From contig NC_053402.1 of assembly GCF_016859285.1 (NCBI RefSeq), positions 23,941,056 to 24,005,055 on the forward strand: DNA of 64,000 bases, written 5' to 3'. This document shows positions 38,351 to 51,516 of the stretch, in pieces (positions within the stretch are counted from its first letter, which is position 1; each line of letters opens with the position of its first letter). The notes beneath the pieces are model-generated. The model was not told the DNA's origin. It ran no database searches and saw nothing but the letters and a program-made list of their open reading frames with translations. The stretch is from Xiphias gladius (lineage: Eukaryota > Chordata > Actinopteri > Istiophoriformes > Xiphiidae). The translations under genes and the position numbers were made by a program.

Positions 38351-39286
38351 GTCTGCACTAAATCCGCTAGAATTGAGGCAGAGAATTAAAGACAAGACAG
38401 TAAAAAATATTTTAAAAAAAAAACTGTTATAGTGAGAATGAGAAACAGTATCTGCACGTCCTGAAATGTAACTCTACATATATCTATTTAAAAGAAACTA
38501 GGTCGACACGGTTTGACATTAGAAATCCTGGATTTACGTAGGTTGAACTTGCTAATAATGACAGCAAAGTAAGAATCTGTGTTGATGTTGAGGACAGAAT
38601 TTAGCAGCAAGTACTTTAATATTACAGACTAGACATAACATAGTATATAATATAATACACTGAAATAAGTCATGTAATTAACAGAAGGCAACACAATGTG
38701 TTTATGATGGTCACAACTAGTACTTCTTAATATCAGATATTTATAGTTTTGTATTATTTTCACATCATTCTGGATTATATTTCATATCAAAAACACCTCT
38801 AACTACATATTAGAGTACACACACACGTTGCATTTATGCAGAATATCAAGTTCTGCACATTTCACTTGGGCCCATGGGTAATTTCGTTGTGTATTTATTG
38901 ACTGATTGATTTGTATTTGCTCTACCATGTAAGATTGATAAAACAGTGTTATTTGTTATTCAGTTGATTATTTTACCCAGAAAGCATCGTGATTTTTTTT
39001 TTAAACAATTTTAAACGTCAGCAGACTTAAAACCTTTGTTTGACTTCGTGAGACGCGTGAGACCCCTGCTGCTGCAAAGAGTTCAGTAGGTCATTTATAA
39101 TGTTTATTATTGATCTTTGACATTCGACGTTCCCGATTGACTGACTGATTGATTGAGGACAAGTTGCCAGGGTTTTCCTAATCACGAGACCGTTCTTTTT
39201 TTTTTTCTGGAAGTCAGGTTTGAAAAAGTAGGGGGTCGTCTTTTATTCGAGGACGGGTTCGTTACATCGGGTGTTGTTTTTTTGTA
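38351..39286. other. Spacer, no gene seen
   Basis: AT-rich DNA with an A run at 38414-38423 and T runs near 38993 and 39198. No coding motif was found. Confidence 0.5.
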
Positions 39287-39475
39287 ATGGAGGGAGTACA
39301 GGTGCAGGAGGGTCCTTCACTAGCCCAGTTTAACCTGCAGCGGTCTCTGAAGTCTGCCGTAACGCGCTTTGAACAAATTCTTGCCGACGTCTTTACCGCG
39401 GAAATGAACCAGGGAGAAAAATCCGTCACTCAGCCAAGAAGCACGGACGATGAGCTCACAGAGACCGAGGTCTGA
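39287..39475 (+). CDS. Candidate 62-residue small protein, unknown
   Basis: The frame starts MEGVQVQEG and ends ELTETEV. Residues 11-45 have a heptad-like helical pattern (LAQFNLQRSLKSAVTRFEQI then LADVFTAEMNQ), and the tail is acidic and polar. The composition is unlike the surrounding low-complexity frames. A splice donor (ATCAG then GTGAGACG) follows the stop at 39495, so the ORF may sit in a first or middle exon. A coiled-coil small protein is possible, but I do not recognise it and there is no homology evidence. Confidence 0.35.
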   Translation: MEGVQVQEGPSLAQFNLQRSLKSAVTRFEQILADVFTAEMNQGEKSVTQPRSTDDELTETEV

Positions 39476-39769
39476 CAAATCTTAACCATCAGGTGAGACG
39501 CATCGACTGGCTGCAGCAACTCAGCCGGCTCTTACTCGTCTATGCACAGGTGCTCATTGTCTCATAATGCGTCCGTGTCTGGACCCGGATGAGGAGCAGA
39601 AGACTGGTGGACGGATTCGCCAGTTTAATGAATGACTCTTCTGTCCATTATGAGTCCATGAGTTCCCTAGCAACTGTCTCCAGACAGCCCAAAGTTCTAA
39701 CTAAAGTTACCGTCAACGAGCAAGAAAAAGGTATTCAAGAACTAAATGGACTTCATTTGAGACTTTAAG

Positions 39770-40255
39770 GCCTTGTTTCTTTCTCTTTTTCTTTTTTTTT
39801 CTCTTTGTTTCTCTTTTTGTTTTTCTTTGTTTCTCTTTTTGTTTCTTTGTTTGTTTTTTTTGTTTTTGTTTGTTTCTTTTTGTTTCTCTTTTTGTTTGTT
39901 TCTTTGTTTGTTTCTGTTTCTCTTTTTTTTGTTTCTCTTTTTGTTTTTTTTTTTGTTTCTTTTTGTTTTTCTTTGTTTCTTTTTGTTTTTCTTTCTTTGT
40001 TTCTCTTTTTGTTTTTCTTTCTTTGTTTTTTGTTTTTTCTTTCTTTGTTTCTCTTTCTTTGTTTCTTTGTTTCTTTGTTTGTTTCTCTGTTTCTCTTTTT
40101 GTTTGTTTCTTTTTGTTTTTCTTTTCTTTGTTTCTCTTTTTGTTTTTCTTTGTTTCTCTTTTTGTTTTTCTTTCTTTGTGTCTTTGTTTCTCTTTTTGTT
40201 TGTTTCTTTGTTTCTTTGTTTCTCTGTTTCTCTTTTTGTTTGTTTCTTTGTTTTG
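39770..40255 (+). repeat. Nearly A-free TTTGTTTC/TCTTTTTG tract
   Basis: About 490 bases of irregular units such as TTTGTTTCTCTTTTTG contain almost no A on the plus strand. All stop codons need A, so every plus frame stays open, and the mirror-strand Lys/Glu/Asn-rich frames also look long. The 182-, 185-, 201- and 128-residue open frames here are therefore artefacts. It lies just beyond the inferred crlf3 poly(A) site. Confidence 0.95.
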
Positions 40256-41394
40256 AGGGAACTGAGTTCAATTCCTTTTCCAGACTTTTCAGATTATTTA
40301 AAAGTAGAACCACAGGCTGGATTCAGGTGATCAGATTACATAACATGATCTTTATTGAACAAAATTCCAAGGATGACATCAGTGAAAACAAACGCACAGC
40401 AAAGCTTTGACCAGCAGGTGTCGCCGTTTTGACCGTTGCTTCATTGTGGTCTTCGTTCGGTCTCTGATTTTTCCCTCCCTCGGGGGGAGAAGTCGTCGCT
40501 GCGAGGTTCTGCTCACCGGAGTCAGGAAATTTGTACCATCAGCCGGATCCGTCCGAGCCAAACCACTGACCTCGGCTCGGCAGGAAAACGGGGAAAGGGC
40601 TCAGAGGATCGTTGGTCAGAGAGCTGAAGAAGACGCGTCGACTGAAACGGAAATTGAGTGAATGTGTCCCGCTGCACCTTCCTGTGTTAGCAGCGGCTGC
40701 AACAGTCCGTGATGTGTGAAGGACAAGCATCCACCAACGCTTCCTCTTATTTCAATATTTGCACATGAAAAAACAAATTGTTTTAAATAAAAAAAACCAA
40801 CCAAACCACCTTGGAAAGACAGAAGAACCAGTCTGAACCAGAAAACATTCTTATCTGAAAAGCTGTGGAGACATTGATCTTGGTGGAGGCGGACTCACAA
40901 AAATGAATGGTTGAAAATAACTACAGAAAAAAAAGGGAAAAAAAGGAATAAACTGACAACAGGTGGAGAGAGGAGACAAATAAATTCATGAGATATGGTG
41001 GAGAACCAGAAAGGGAAGATCAGAGATTTGGATCCTTAGATCAGTCTGATCCTGCGCGGCGGAAAACAGGAGCCAGCGCTTCTGACGGGGTCTCGTTAAA
41101 AAACTGGAAACGGTTTCTCGTAACTAGAAAAGCACGAGTTGCTAAAAGACACCGACCGGCTCTCCACGACGCGAGCTTTGCAGGATGTAGCCGGCGTCAG
41201 ACAAGGGTTGGACTTCTGCGCTTTGACATTGATCCGATGAGGTTCTTCTCTTCTTTTGGTTTCAACTATTTTGATAATCAAACAATTGTTTTAAGGATTC
41301 TTTTTTGTTTGTTTGTTCGTTTCGATGCCAAACATTTCCAGCTTCCCCAGAGTCGGGTTTTTTTTTTTTTTTGCTTTTCTCTTAGATCACAGTA

Positions 41395-41556
41395 ACCTGA
41401 GGCTCTTTGGGTTTTAGACTGTCGGTCGAACAAAACAGCACATTTGAAGGCGTCACCTCGGACTGTGGAGGCGTTTTGTCGCTGTTTTCTGTCGTTTGAG
41501 AGACAAAACGATTCATCAACTACTTAGAAATAACGGTCAGTGGCAGCCCTGGTTAC
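41395..41556 (-). repeat. ATTAATCGATTA family copy
   Basis: It reads on the minus strand from a 'CAGGGCTGCCACTGACCG' start through AAACGACAGAAAACAGCGAC to 'TTCGACCGACAGTCTAAAAC'. The layout is the same as the copies at 57298-57497 and 58608-58932. Confidence 0.55.
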
Positions 41557-42308
41557 AAACAATTAAAATATTCTACGGGATCCGTTAAAGGAATTAAAGA
41601 CCAAAGGAGGAAGCGTCACGTTTTCCAGGCCTTTGTTTTTCTGCTGTTCACGGGTCAAACGGCGTCTCCTATCTGGTATCCTCACATTAATCTGTCTCTG
41701 ATGACCCAGCAGGAGCAGCCGCCTCCGGCGACCGAGCGGGGGTCGTCTCTCACGTTGGTCAGTGACCATCAACCATCGCTCGTGAAGCAAACGCTCACCC
41801 TCCCGTTCAGGCGGCAGGATTGTCGACACGGTTCAAGATTGTCGATGCGAAAACAAACAAAAAAAACAGGGTAAGAGCTGGTGATTCGGAGAAACGGCTC
41901 CATTATTTGAAAGGCAACAGTTCAACCTAAGGGCAAAGTTTGCTTCTACAGCCCAGATCGCCACCTGTCTGTCCGGAGTTGTCAGCTGTTGAACAGCTTT
42001 TCTCCGTCTTCACAGAGACAGTCAAGGATTTCAGTTTGACGTGAAAAAAAGAACTTTACTCGCTTCTTCCGGTTCTTACAGCCACATCTCTTTTTTTTTT
42101 CTTTTTCTCGTCTCGACCTGTGTCTTCATCTCAGGACCAAAGGCTGGTCGTCTTCATGTTCTGTTCTTTTTTATTCCCCCTCATTTCATCGGTAGGAGTT
42201 GTTCCTCTCTGAGACAAAGAGGCGTCTCACAAGAACACAGGACATGTTCTCGAGAGATGATATAATATTCTGTTGGGATTTCAATATTCAAAGTTAAATG
42301 AGCAAATT

Positions 42309-42338
42309 TTTAAAAAAAAGAAGAAGAAGAAGAAGAAG
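42309..42338 (+). repeat. GAA trinucleotide run
   Basis: AAAAAAAA followed by GAAGAAGAAGAAGAAGAAGA within the presumed crlf3 3' UTR. Confidence 0.9.
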
Positions 42339-42726
42339 AGAACACTTCTTTATGGCGAGATGACAAAATACTTAAAGCCAGATCCAAAGGTAACTGGCTG
42401 AAAATAGTAACAAACATAAAACTAACAAAACTAATAGAAAGCTGAGCTGGCTGAACTAAACTTTTCCAAAGCGTCTGCTTCATTGCCTTTGTAGAGACGT
42501 TGCCGTAGCCAAAAACCCCGGAGAAACTCTCACGTTCTTTTCAGCTTCTGACTGGCGACAGCCGAAGCTGCTAAATCCGCCTCTTCCCAAGCACTTCTCA
42601 AGCTCCTAATTGGCTCGGACGACGTCAGGTGAGTCACACGAGGGTAAACTGGCCTAAGTACGAAGCCGTGAAAACAATGAAACTACCAGGGAAAATACGA
42701 GACACAAAGGAGCAACTTTCCGGTTT

Positions 42727-43130
42727 GCAGGGTTCCTGTAGAGTTCACCGGGTTAGAGACAGAAATTTAAGACCTGTTTCACCATCATAACTTCCTAGGA
42801 ACTACAATTACTTATCATTACAATGGATTGATGGATTAACTGATTATAAATAATAATAATATAAAAAGATTGAAAAAAATTTTTGTGTCATTTTTCAAGG
42901 AAAAATGTCAAACACTTGTTGGTTTTAGCTACAAAATGTAAAGATTTGCTGCTTTTTCTGGTCACATACACCAGTAAATGAAATACCCTTGAGTTTTGGA
43001 CTGATGGACGGAAAAACCAAAAAAACACAACAAAACAAACATTGATGTGAGACTTTTGTAAATGAAATGTAAGTCTTCTCAATACTTGAGGCTTTAAGGG
43101 CTTTTCCAGACCTGCAGATCCCCTGTATTT
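42727..43130 (-). mobile_element. Inverted copy of the CAGGG-ended element
   Basis: Its plus-strand left end is GCAGGGTTCCTGTAGAGTTCA and its right end is CCTGCAGATCCCCTG, so the termini are inverted (CAGGG...CCCTG). Inside, GGCTTTAAGGGCTTTTCCAG and GAAATGTAAGTCTTCTCAAT correspond to the start segments of the plus copies at 22788 and 60508. Confidence 0.55.
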
Positions 43131-45354
43131 GTGCGACAACAGGACAAATGCAGTCGTCGCATTAGGTGAGACACAATTATCGGTCTGAATCTTTCAACTG
43201 CCTTTGTTTTCTGAGGCTTGCGGTGTTGCGGCTTCGCGACGTCCCGCTGGCTGCTGGGCTCCACTCAGGCTGGATTCAGCCCATTTCCCCAAACCTCTCA
43301 ACATTCAGTCCAAAACTTCAGTCACGCAGGTGACACGCAGGCGACACGCAGGCGACACGCAGGGTGGGTTGCGGGGTTTTTTTGGTGAACTGTCCCTTTA
43401 AACGTTTGCAGCAGCAGGATTAAGACGCAAAGAAAAATACAGGAGGAGGTGAGACTTTCACAGTGACGGTTTTTATGTTTAAAAAAAAAAGAGAACAAAA
43501 CCCAGCAGGTTCAACAGTTCAAAACCTTTAAGAGGCAGTGGCAGATTGTCTGCTCCCAAAAACACATCCCGTGGCCTCCAGGGAACAGTGTGCGTGTGTG
43601 TGTGTGTCCTAACAGGCTGTGGTTTCATCTACAGAAGTTGTCAAACTGTTACTATGGCTAAATGAAGACAATGCATAGATAAAACTCCCATCCAAACTCT
43701 TCCCCTGCTCACAGGGGATGCCAAAAAATAAAAATAAAAATAGCTGTAAACAACGGCCCCCCTTATCAGAAGGCCCAGGAAACTTAAACAAAACAAACCA
43801 AAAGCCAAGAAGATGCCGTGAACACAAATGTGTCGGTCCTCCCGACGCAGCTCCCTGAAGAAAAGCGACCAGTTCCTGCTCAACGTTTGTGAGACTGCTC
43901 TGATCGACGGGGTTTGCAGAGAGTCTGGAAAAAAAAATCGGGATCAATCACGTCCCTTTCCTCGGAGGGCAGGGACCCTCCCGGTCATAGTCAGCCTGTT
44001 TACATGCACAAAAGAAACCAAGTGACTCAGAGGAAGCAGGCTACTGAAAAATAAGAAAGGCGATAACCGGGTGTTCGGACCAAAAACAGCCCGGCGGCTT
44101 CACTGGTGGAGGCAGTGAGACGAGGTTAAAGGGCAGAAATGCACCATTCACATTAGAAAGTCTTCTACCCAGAATGTGCGCTTGCATGCGGCAGGTCAGC
44201 TCGCCCCGTTTTGGAAGCGCGGCTGTGTTATGTCAAAATGCTCGCTGATTTTTTTTTTTTTTCTTCCCCCCCCTCGTCTGTGTCGGAGCATTTGGAGCAA
44301 CAACTCAGCGAGAGGACTGTAGCTAGCGCGAGCAGTTATCACAGTGATGGCTTTCCCCTCTGTGAAGTCTGTCAGGCACGCGTGTTAGAGCTGATTGGAA
44401 ACGGACTTCTCGGACATCGTTGTTTCTCCAGAGGAAGTCAGGTTTCTCTAAGTCCTGACAACAGAAACCAGGTTTGTTGAACAAGTGAAAGATTCATTTT
44501 ACTGCAGAAACCCAACAGCAACCAAGTTACTTATGTGCATGTAAACAGACTGAATCTGTGCCTCTGAGCCAAAGAAACAAGCTGCTGCTTTTGACGAAAT
44601 AAACAGAACTAAAACTCTGGTAAATGCAGCAGGACGCTCTTTAAAACTTGTCTGCCGCCCTGTTCATCTGTTCTGCTGCTGCAAAAATATTCCCTCTGGA
44701 GCACCATCAATGACAGCTTTACCCTGCGTTGCCCTCTTTGGGTCAGGGGTTAGGAGGCTGAAGAGTGTGAAAAAGGCTACGGTTTTTACTTCACTGGGCC
44801 CCAGAGGAAATAGGTTTTGCAGTAGTAGGCTGCAGGAGTCTTTGAGGATTAGTCTTCACAGCGGCTTTAAATTCTGTTTAACAACGCGCTGTGTTTCTTA
44901 ACGTTTCACTTCTATTTGTGCCTCTCGTCGCAACCTCTCCGCTGCTGCTTTGACGTCGAGATCTGGCGAAGTTGAACTGTTTTCCAGGACATTCGCTGGC
45001 CAGTTTTGTCCCAGGAATTTTCCGTGTTTGGAAAGATACGTGAAGGAATTGCAGGATTTCCAGGCTTCGTGGATAATTACTGACGAATGTTGTGGGCAGC
45101 CGCTGATGTGGAGAGCCGACCTCTGAAAGTTAGCCGTTGTTGAGTTGAGGACCATTCAGGGAAGAAATGACTGATTTTCCTATTTTTCCAGACTTTGCAG
45201 CCGTCCTGTCAGAGCTTCGGATGTAAAAGGAAATAGAACAGAAGAAAACAGATGAAACTGAAGACAACGGAGCCCGTGTGAGGAAACTCTTAAACTCCAG
45301 CAGACTGAAGGATCCGCTCTTGCTTTTCTCTTTTAAAACTGAGCGACGGAACCC

Positions 45355-46952
45355 TTAGAACACAAGCACTTTCCAGCCGGAGTGGACGAAAGAGCAGCCG
45401 AAGAAGAGGCAGTCCACGGCCTGGTCCACCAGCCAATCAAACACCACCTCCCGGTTCCCCGAGCCAATGGTCACCCTCAGCTTGAAGTTGCCCCCCTCAC
45501 TCAGGTTATTGTTGCTGACGGGAAACAGGTTCACCACTTCCATGTCAAAGGTCACGGCGGAGCCCATGATGATGGCGGGCAGCTGGTTGGTCATCTCTTT
45601 GCCGTTTACAAATACAGCCCCTACAGCAGAGAAACACGGATACACAACTGCTCCATCACTTCAGGGGAACAGACTCAACAGTATCACAGACCTTTTTATC
45701 AGCAGCAGCGTGTTAAATACTCACGTCATTTAATCAGAGTTAAATCTGTAAAGTAGCCTTAAGAAACCCCCTCCCCCACTGCACTAATGGCCGACAATTT
45801 CCGCTGCCTTCCAGAACTGACAATCTAATATCTACACCCACTTCACGCCGTGCTCTTGTTCCACTTGTGGCACCGTTAATGTCAACCTCCCTCTGTCCCC
45901 TCCCTCTCCGGACGACGCCCAGCTTCCCACTGCGCCCGCGGGCCAGGCCGCTCGGATCGGGTACGTCCTGTACAAACAGGGCACCGGAGGCCTGCTTAAG
46001 CAACTCCTGAACGGCATTCTGAAGTGAGCCGTTATTGATCCACTGATACCAAGATATTAAAGCGAGCTAAGTTTTCTCCATTACATGAAACCAAAAACAG
46101 TAACTTTAGTTTTATCACTATTGAGCATCGGCTTCGGTTTCAGCTTCAGTCCGACAGTTTACCCATATGTGTGTAGTTTATCCAGTTAATAAAAATGGCA
46201 TCTTGTTTGCTTCTCCCACCTTCTCTGAACACCGCCCATGTAAACCATGTGACACCACCTTTGTTGACAAGTCAAATGATGCCTAAATAATGTGCATATC
46301 GAGATCAGATCCCAACGCGGGCGCAACGAGAACGCATTTGAATAGCAGTTGGATCGGATTTCTTTATCCAGGTAATGAATCCAGATACAGATCTTAGGTT
46401 AATAGCAGGTGTAAATGGGGCCTTTGTGTCAGCATACCATTGGTGGAAATGCAGACGGCCTGGTCTCTCTGAAGTGACTCTGCCCCCCTCCCGCTGTCCA
46501 CGCACACGCCCAGACTGTCCCTGCGATCCATCTGACTGGCTGCAGAGATCCTACAAACACAAAATATGAGACGCACAAGTTACATCACTGTGAATGAGTC
46601 CAGGAGAAAAAGGAAAGAGTCAACATATTATACACTAATTTGAAAATTTGCTTCAGCCCTGGAGAAACACAACTACAGCTGTAAAAATAAGGCATAAATA
46701 AATCTACAAGTGTTTGAAAGGGTCCCGGTGTATTTACTGTATATTTGTGTGAGTGTGTGAGTGTGTGTGTGTGTGTGAGTGCGTACTTGAAGGTCAGCGT
46801 CTGGCCACAGAAGTAGGTGGGTGCGTTGGAGTAGAGGACAGGGCAGCGCGACTGGGAGGAGTCATTGCGCAGGGCGATGTTTCTCCTGCTGCTCAGGATG
46901 TAGCCCTCGGTGCCCGGACACCACTCTGTTATAATGAAAGAACAGACAAACG

Positions 46953-46989
<37 letters not shown>

Positions 46990-49900
46990 GCACACGCACA
47001 CACATTAATGACTGTAATTTTCTGGCTGTTTAGTTTCATCATTATTTAATCCGTCTGTGAAGCGGGGGGTTAAAAAGACTGTATCTGATGTGTTTTTCTG
47101 TTGCTAAATTCCGGCAAATGAAGGTTTTTGATTTTTATGTTGTAACTGTAAATATCTAAGCGTATGTAGCTATTCAACTATGGAGTGAAGAATCCTTGTA
47201 TGAGTGCTTTCTGTCTCCTTTGTGTTATGTCCCCCTACCCGCTCAGAGACTACTTCTCAAAACGTGGACAAATAAAACCGGAACTGCCTTCATCAGCAGA
47301 CACCACCGGGGCAGGCCTCACCGCCCCGTCAATGGCGATCGGTTTAGTCGATCCTCCTGGACTTTGTAGTACTCCTCAGTGCATTTCAGTTGAATGGTAA
47401 TTCTCATTGTCAGAGCCGTATCAGGACGTCTGTATCTGCGGTGCTTAGTTACTACGAATGCAGAGCCGTCTCTTCCTGCCGCTCTGTTTCAGCTTTCAGA
47501 GAGACTTTCATTATGATGCAACGGCAGGAAATGCATCGCTCTTGACACCAAAGTCAGCGGTGTCACCATTCCTCACTGCTCTTTTCCACTCTTACTGGGT
47601 TTTTTTGGAGTGGATCAGTTTTAAATATTGCAGGGAGGAAGAAGAAAACAAACAGCGTGCTGTTAGAATGACCTGGAGGCAAAAGCGCAGGTCAGGAGAA
47701 CCAACTCACATCTCACACACCACCAACACCTTCCTTAGCACTGTATTACCGATCTGTTGCCTAAGATCCGCTGCATTTTGCATGTGCCAGTCTTTCACAT
47801 TCGAAGGTGTGTCTTCTAGGCTGGTTCGGGGTGAAGAGGAGGGTCTTTGATTTCATGCCGTGCCTTAGTTTCCCCTTGACAAAATGTGAAACTAGTCAGT
47901 GATTGCCACTCTAGAGCTCTTGAGAATTCATGTGTGTTTGTAATTCAGTGAAAAGACCCTTAAACAGCATTTTGCCAGTTGTTAACTTATGTTCTCATTA
48001 TGAATCAACGTCACGTGTGTCATGTCCAGTTGCTCAATGTCCAGCTCAGCAGCTCTATCAACACAATCAACAAGTATCTTCTTTTTCTGTTTCCCGCTCT
48101 GAGCCGGTTGTGTGCAGGGCCAGAGATCATTTCAATATTTCTACCTCTGCACCTCCACTTCAGCCCTTTAAAAAAAAAAAAAGTTACCGCGCAGCCCTGC
48201 GTGGGTCGGGTGACAGGTCTTCACCTACCATGCGGTGCGAGCGTGGTGTATCCTGTCTGTGGGATGCTCCAGGGGCTCCACTCGGTGCGACCCTCCCCAC
48301 GGGCGCAGACCCTGAACAGATAATCTGTGTGCGGGTCCAGGTGGAGAACCAGAAACTCACACTCCCGTCCAATGTAGGAATCCTCATACTGGCTCCCCCC
48401 GCTGCCAGACCGCCGGTGCTGCAGCCGATAATCTGCTGCTGCAAAGTCCTCGTCCACCTGACGCACACATAAAACAACAAGGTTTCAAGTACTTCACATG
48501 CACATAAACATTTTCACGATGTATGTGAGTAGCTTCTTCATATTTGTGTCCCTTTCCCTTGCAGACCTTACACCAGCGGACCAGGATACCGCCCGGTCTC
48601 TCCTGTAGCTCCTCTATCTGGACGGGCGGGTGGGAGGCGACAGAGCCGTGGCGGGAAACCCGGTCCCTCAGCAGCCCCAGCAGGGAGTCGTCCAGCTGGG
48701 CTGAAACACAGGGCACGTCCACCAATGCTGGTACCTCTGGTAGACTGGAAAACACACATAGAACCAGTTAGAGAATAATTCAAGAATGGATAACTGCAAA
48801 CTGGTGATACAAAGCACCAGGAAGTACCACTATTTCTGTAAAGGACGGTTACAGGGGGATTTCAGACCACAGTACAGTGTTACACATAGCAGGTGGTTCG
48901 TTTTGCCTAATTGAGCGTGTGACGCCCCTCCCACTGTCTTGGAGGTTGCCCTGGCAAACCTCGGCAGGCAGTGGGTTGACACAGGAGGGTCGTCAGCTGA
49001 TGCGGTTCACCTGGGCCATCCACATGGGCCGGACCATAAAAGCCGACGTGCTCACTTGCTCTCTCTTTCAACTGCTGACGTCCACCTTGCATCAGCTTCT
49101 TCTGCTCCTCCTCATAAAACACCACCACAGCACACATCCCACTCACCCGTGCACCGACTCTGTGGGTAAACTTGCTGCTCTCCGCACCACACTGATCATT
49201 TGTGTTACCTTTACCAACAACCAACAAAAATTGGTTTGTTTTTAGTGTAACCTTTGCATGGACTCCCCTTCTTGTCACATTCCCTGAGCCAGTCTGTGAC
49301 AAGGGAAATGCCTGCAGCCATAAAGAGCGTGTCTGTGTCCAGTACCTGTCCAGTTGGATATGCATGGCCTTCTTAGTGAAACTGCCCAGTTTGTCCTCCT
49401 TCTCCCCAAGACCGCAACGCAGAGCTGCTTCCCCTGGAGAGGGAGAGAGAGAGAGAGAGAGAGAGGCTATATTTAACTCACTTCCTTTCTTATCTGATTG
49501 GAACTCAGGGTAACTATGCAAATTATTTTCTCAACTAATCAGTTTAGCCGAAAAATAAATTTTAAATGTCTTGTCTTGAATGGCCAACAGTCCAAAACCC
49601 AAAGAAATGTATTTTAGTATCATGTATCAACAGCAAGAAGATGTGAGTAACAGGCAGAAAACAACCCTTCTCCATGAAAAAAAAATAAATGTTTTACAGA
49701 TGGTTGCAGAGATTTTAGGATGACCCACCCTCTCTCAGCAGATCGTCGGCCTGGGCCACCCCGTGCTCGATGAGGCTCTGACAGTCATCCAGCGGTTTGA
49801 CGCTGTTGGCCTCGATGGTGTCCACCTCAGCCAGCAGGGCAGACAGCCGCTCCGTCAGCAACCGCGTTGCTGCTGCCTGCAGCTCTGCAAAGTGCCTCCG

Positions 49901-51271
49901 GAGGGCCTCACGGGCCTGACCTGAGCTTCCCCGAACCTACAGAACAGAGAGAAGAGGAACAAGGCAAAAGAAAAGGTGAGGATGTGAGCCTGTGGGGTCG
50001 AATGCGGTGGCTAACGATCTAGTCTGGACTGTCTCAATGTCCTGGAAGTTTGTTAAAAGACAAGTTTACTGCACCCAGAAAAGTCCTCTCAAAGAGGGTC
50101 TGTTTATGCAATTTCAAAACTAGACAGTTTTTATTTGTGACTGTTCTGCTGATTGGCTTCTTAATCAGTCGATTCATTGTTTGGTCTATGAAAAAGGTCA
50201 GAGAAATGTTGAAAAGTGCCCTTCAAGATTTCCCAGAGTCCAGAGTAATGTCTCATTGAGTTTCCAATGATATAAAACGGAGAAAAGCAGCAGCTCCTCA
50301 CATCAGAGGAGCTGGAGACAGTGTTTTGCGTTTTCTTTTTTTTGCCCAGGAAATGATGAATCGATTATCAGAATAGATGCTGCTTGGTTTCATGTCGATC
50401 AACTAACCGATTAATCAGTGTATTGAGATTTTTCTGCAGGATTCATTACTTCAGTGCTGAAAAAGTTAGTACTTTTTAATCAGCCTCTCTTAAAAAGTAC
50501 TGAGTGGTGCTAAAAGGACAACCAAAGAGTGTTTCTGCTGGTCAATCATTGTCCAGAGCAGAAAATTTTGACGACTACTTGAAAGATTGTCGGGACAGTC
50601 AGTGTAGACAGTTTTCTTGTTTACAAACAACTGAGGATGTTCCCACAGGATTACAGCTGCAACAATTAATTTCAGTTTTTATTTATTTAAAAAAAAAAAA
50701 AAAAGCTTAGTGGTTTCTGAAAACAGCTGGTCAAACGGGATGACGTAGTGCAAAGGTTGGGGATATTTTCAGCGGTGGATTAACACCTATTTGAAGCTCC
50801 TGTCAGTATTTTGGGCAGCAGAAGGCTGTTGTTAAAAAGTTCTTGGACAACAATGGAGCTCTGTGGCACAGAGGAATAAGACACAAGACAGTACATAGTA
50901 TCAGGCTTTAGATACAGAGGCACTACTACTATTACTACTACTACTACTACGCCTTAAGGCCAGGTCATGGTTTTCGCTTGCCCTCGGATGGACGTGGACT
51001 GCACACTCGACAGACACACCTCTATCCATACACTACAATCACACACAGTGCAGATAGTCCAGCAGACTCCAATTTCTGCACGCAGACGTCCGCAGAGGGT
51101 CTGCGCGGACCGTCGTGGACTTGCAGACCCGGAAACTATGAATTGGACCATAGAAAGTCTCAGCACAGTCTGCCCTCACTGACAAGTAGCTTGTCAGGAA
51201 GCTTGATGCTTTGTCATCAGAGGTAGAGGTTGTTTCAGTTCCTCTTTCCAAATCACAATTTTATACACAAG

Positions 51272-51314
<43 letters not shown>

Positions 51315-51475
51315 GCCCAACGATTTCACAATGAGCATACAGAGAGCGAGAGAGAGCGAGAGAAAGAGAGAGAGAGCAGGAAACGGATGGCTGATTGACA
51401 ACTGCTGCACTGATAAAGGGCTACAGTATGACTGAGTGGGAAACACACACTGGGTTTTTGCCAGAATACACACTG

Positions 51476-51516
<41 letters not shown>

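Larger units (their letters stand above)
40330..45354 (-). other. crlf3: Probable long crlf3 3' UTR
   Basis: After the crlf3 stop at 45355 there is no further splice-supported coding exon for about 5 kb. AATAAA (TTTATT at 40351-40356) is the first strong signal noticed near the low-coordinate end, implying a UTR of up to 5 kb. Earlier sites cannot be excluded. An inverted repeat element (42727-43130) and a minus copy of the ATTAATCGATTA family (41395-41556) are embedded. The plus-strand frames of 60-90 residues here lack known motifs. Confidence 0.4.

Noticed and set aside
39765-40410. Four long overlapping open frames of 128-201 residues on both strands
   Set aside because: They arise because the tract has almost no A, so plus-strand stops cannot occur. 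The products are monotonous Phe/Leu/Ser or Lys/Glu/Asn and have no domain pattern.
42640-42665. AACTGGCCTAAG, similar to the start of miR-193
   Set aside because: It matches only the first ten bases of the mature miRNA as I remember it, and no partner hairpin arm or nearby miR-365 was seen.
46585-47001. A 138-residue minus-strand frame
   Set aside because: It is crlf3 exon 6 with read-through on both sides, including the CA array.
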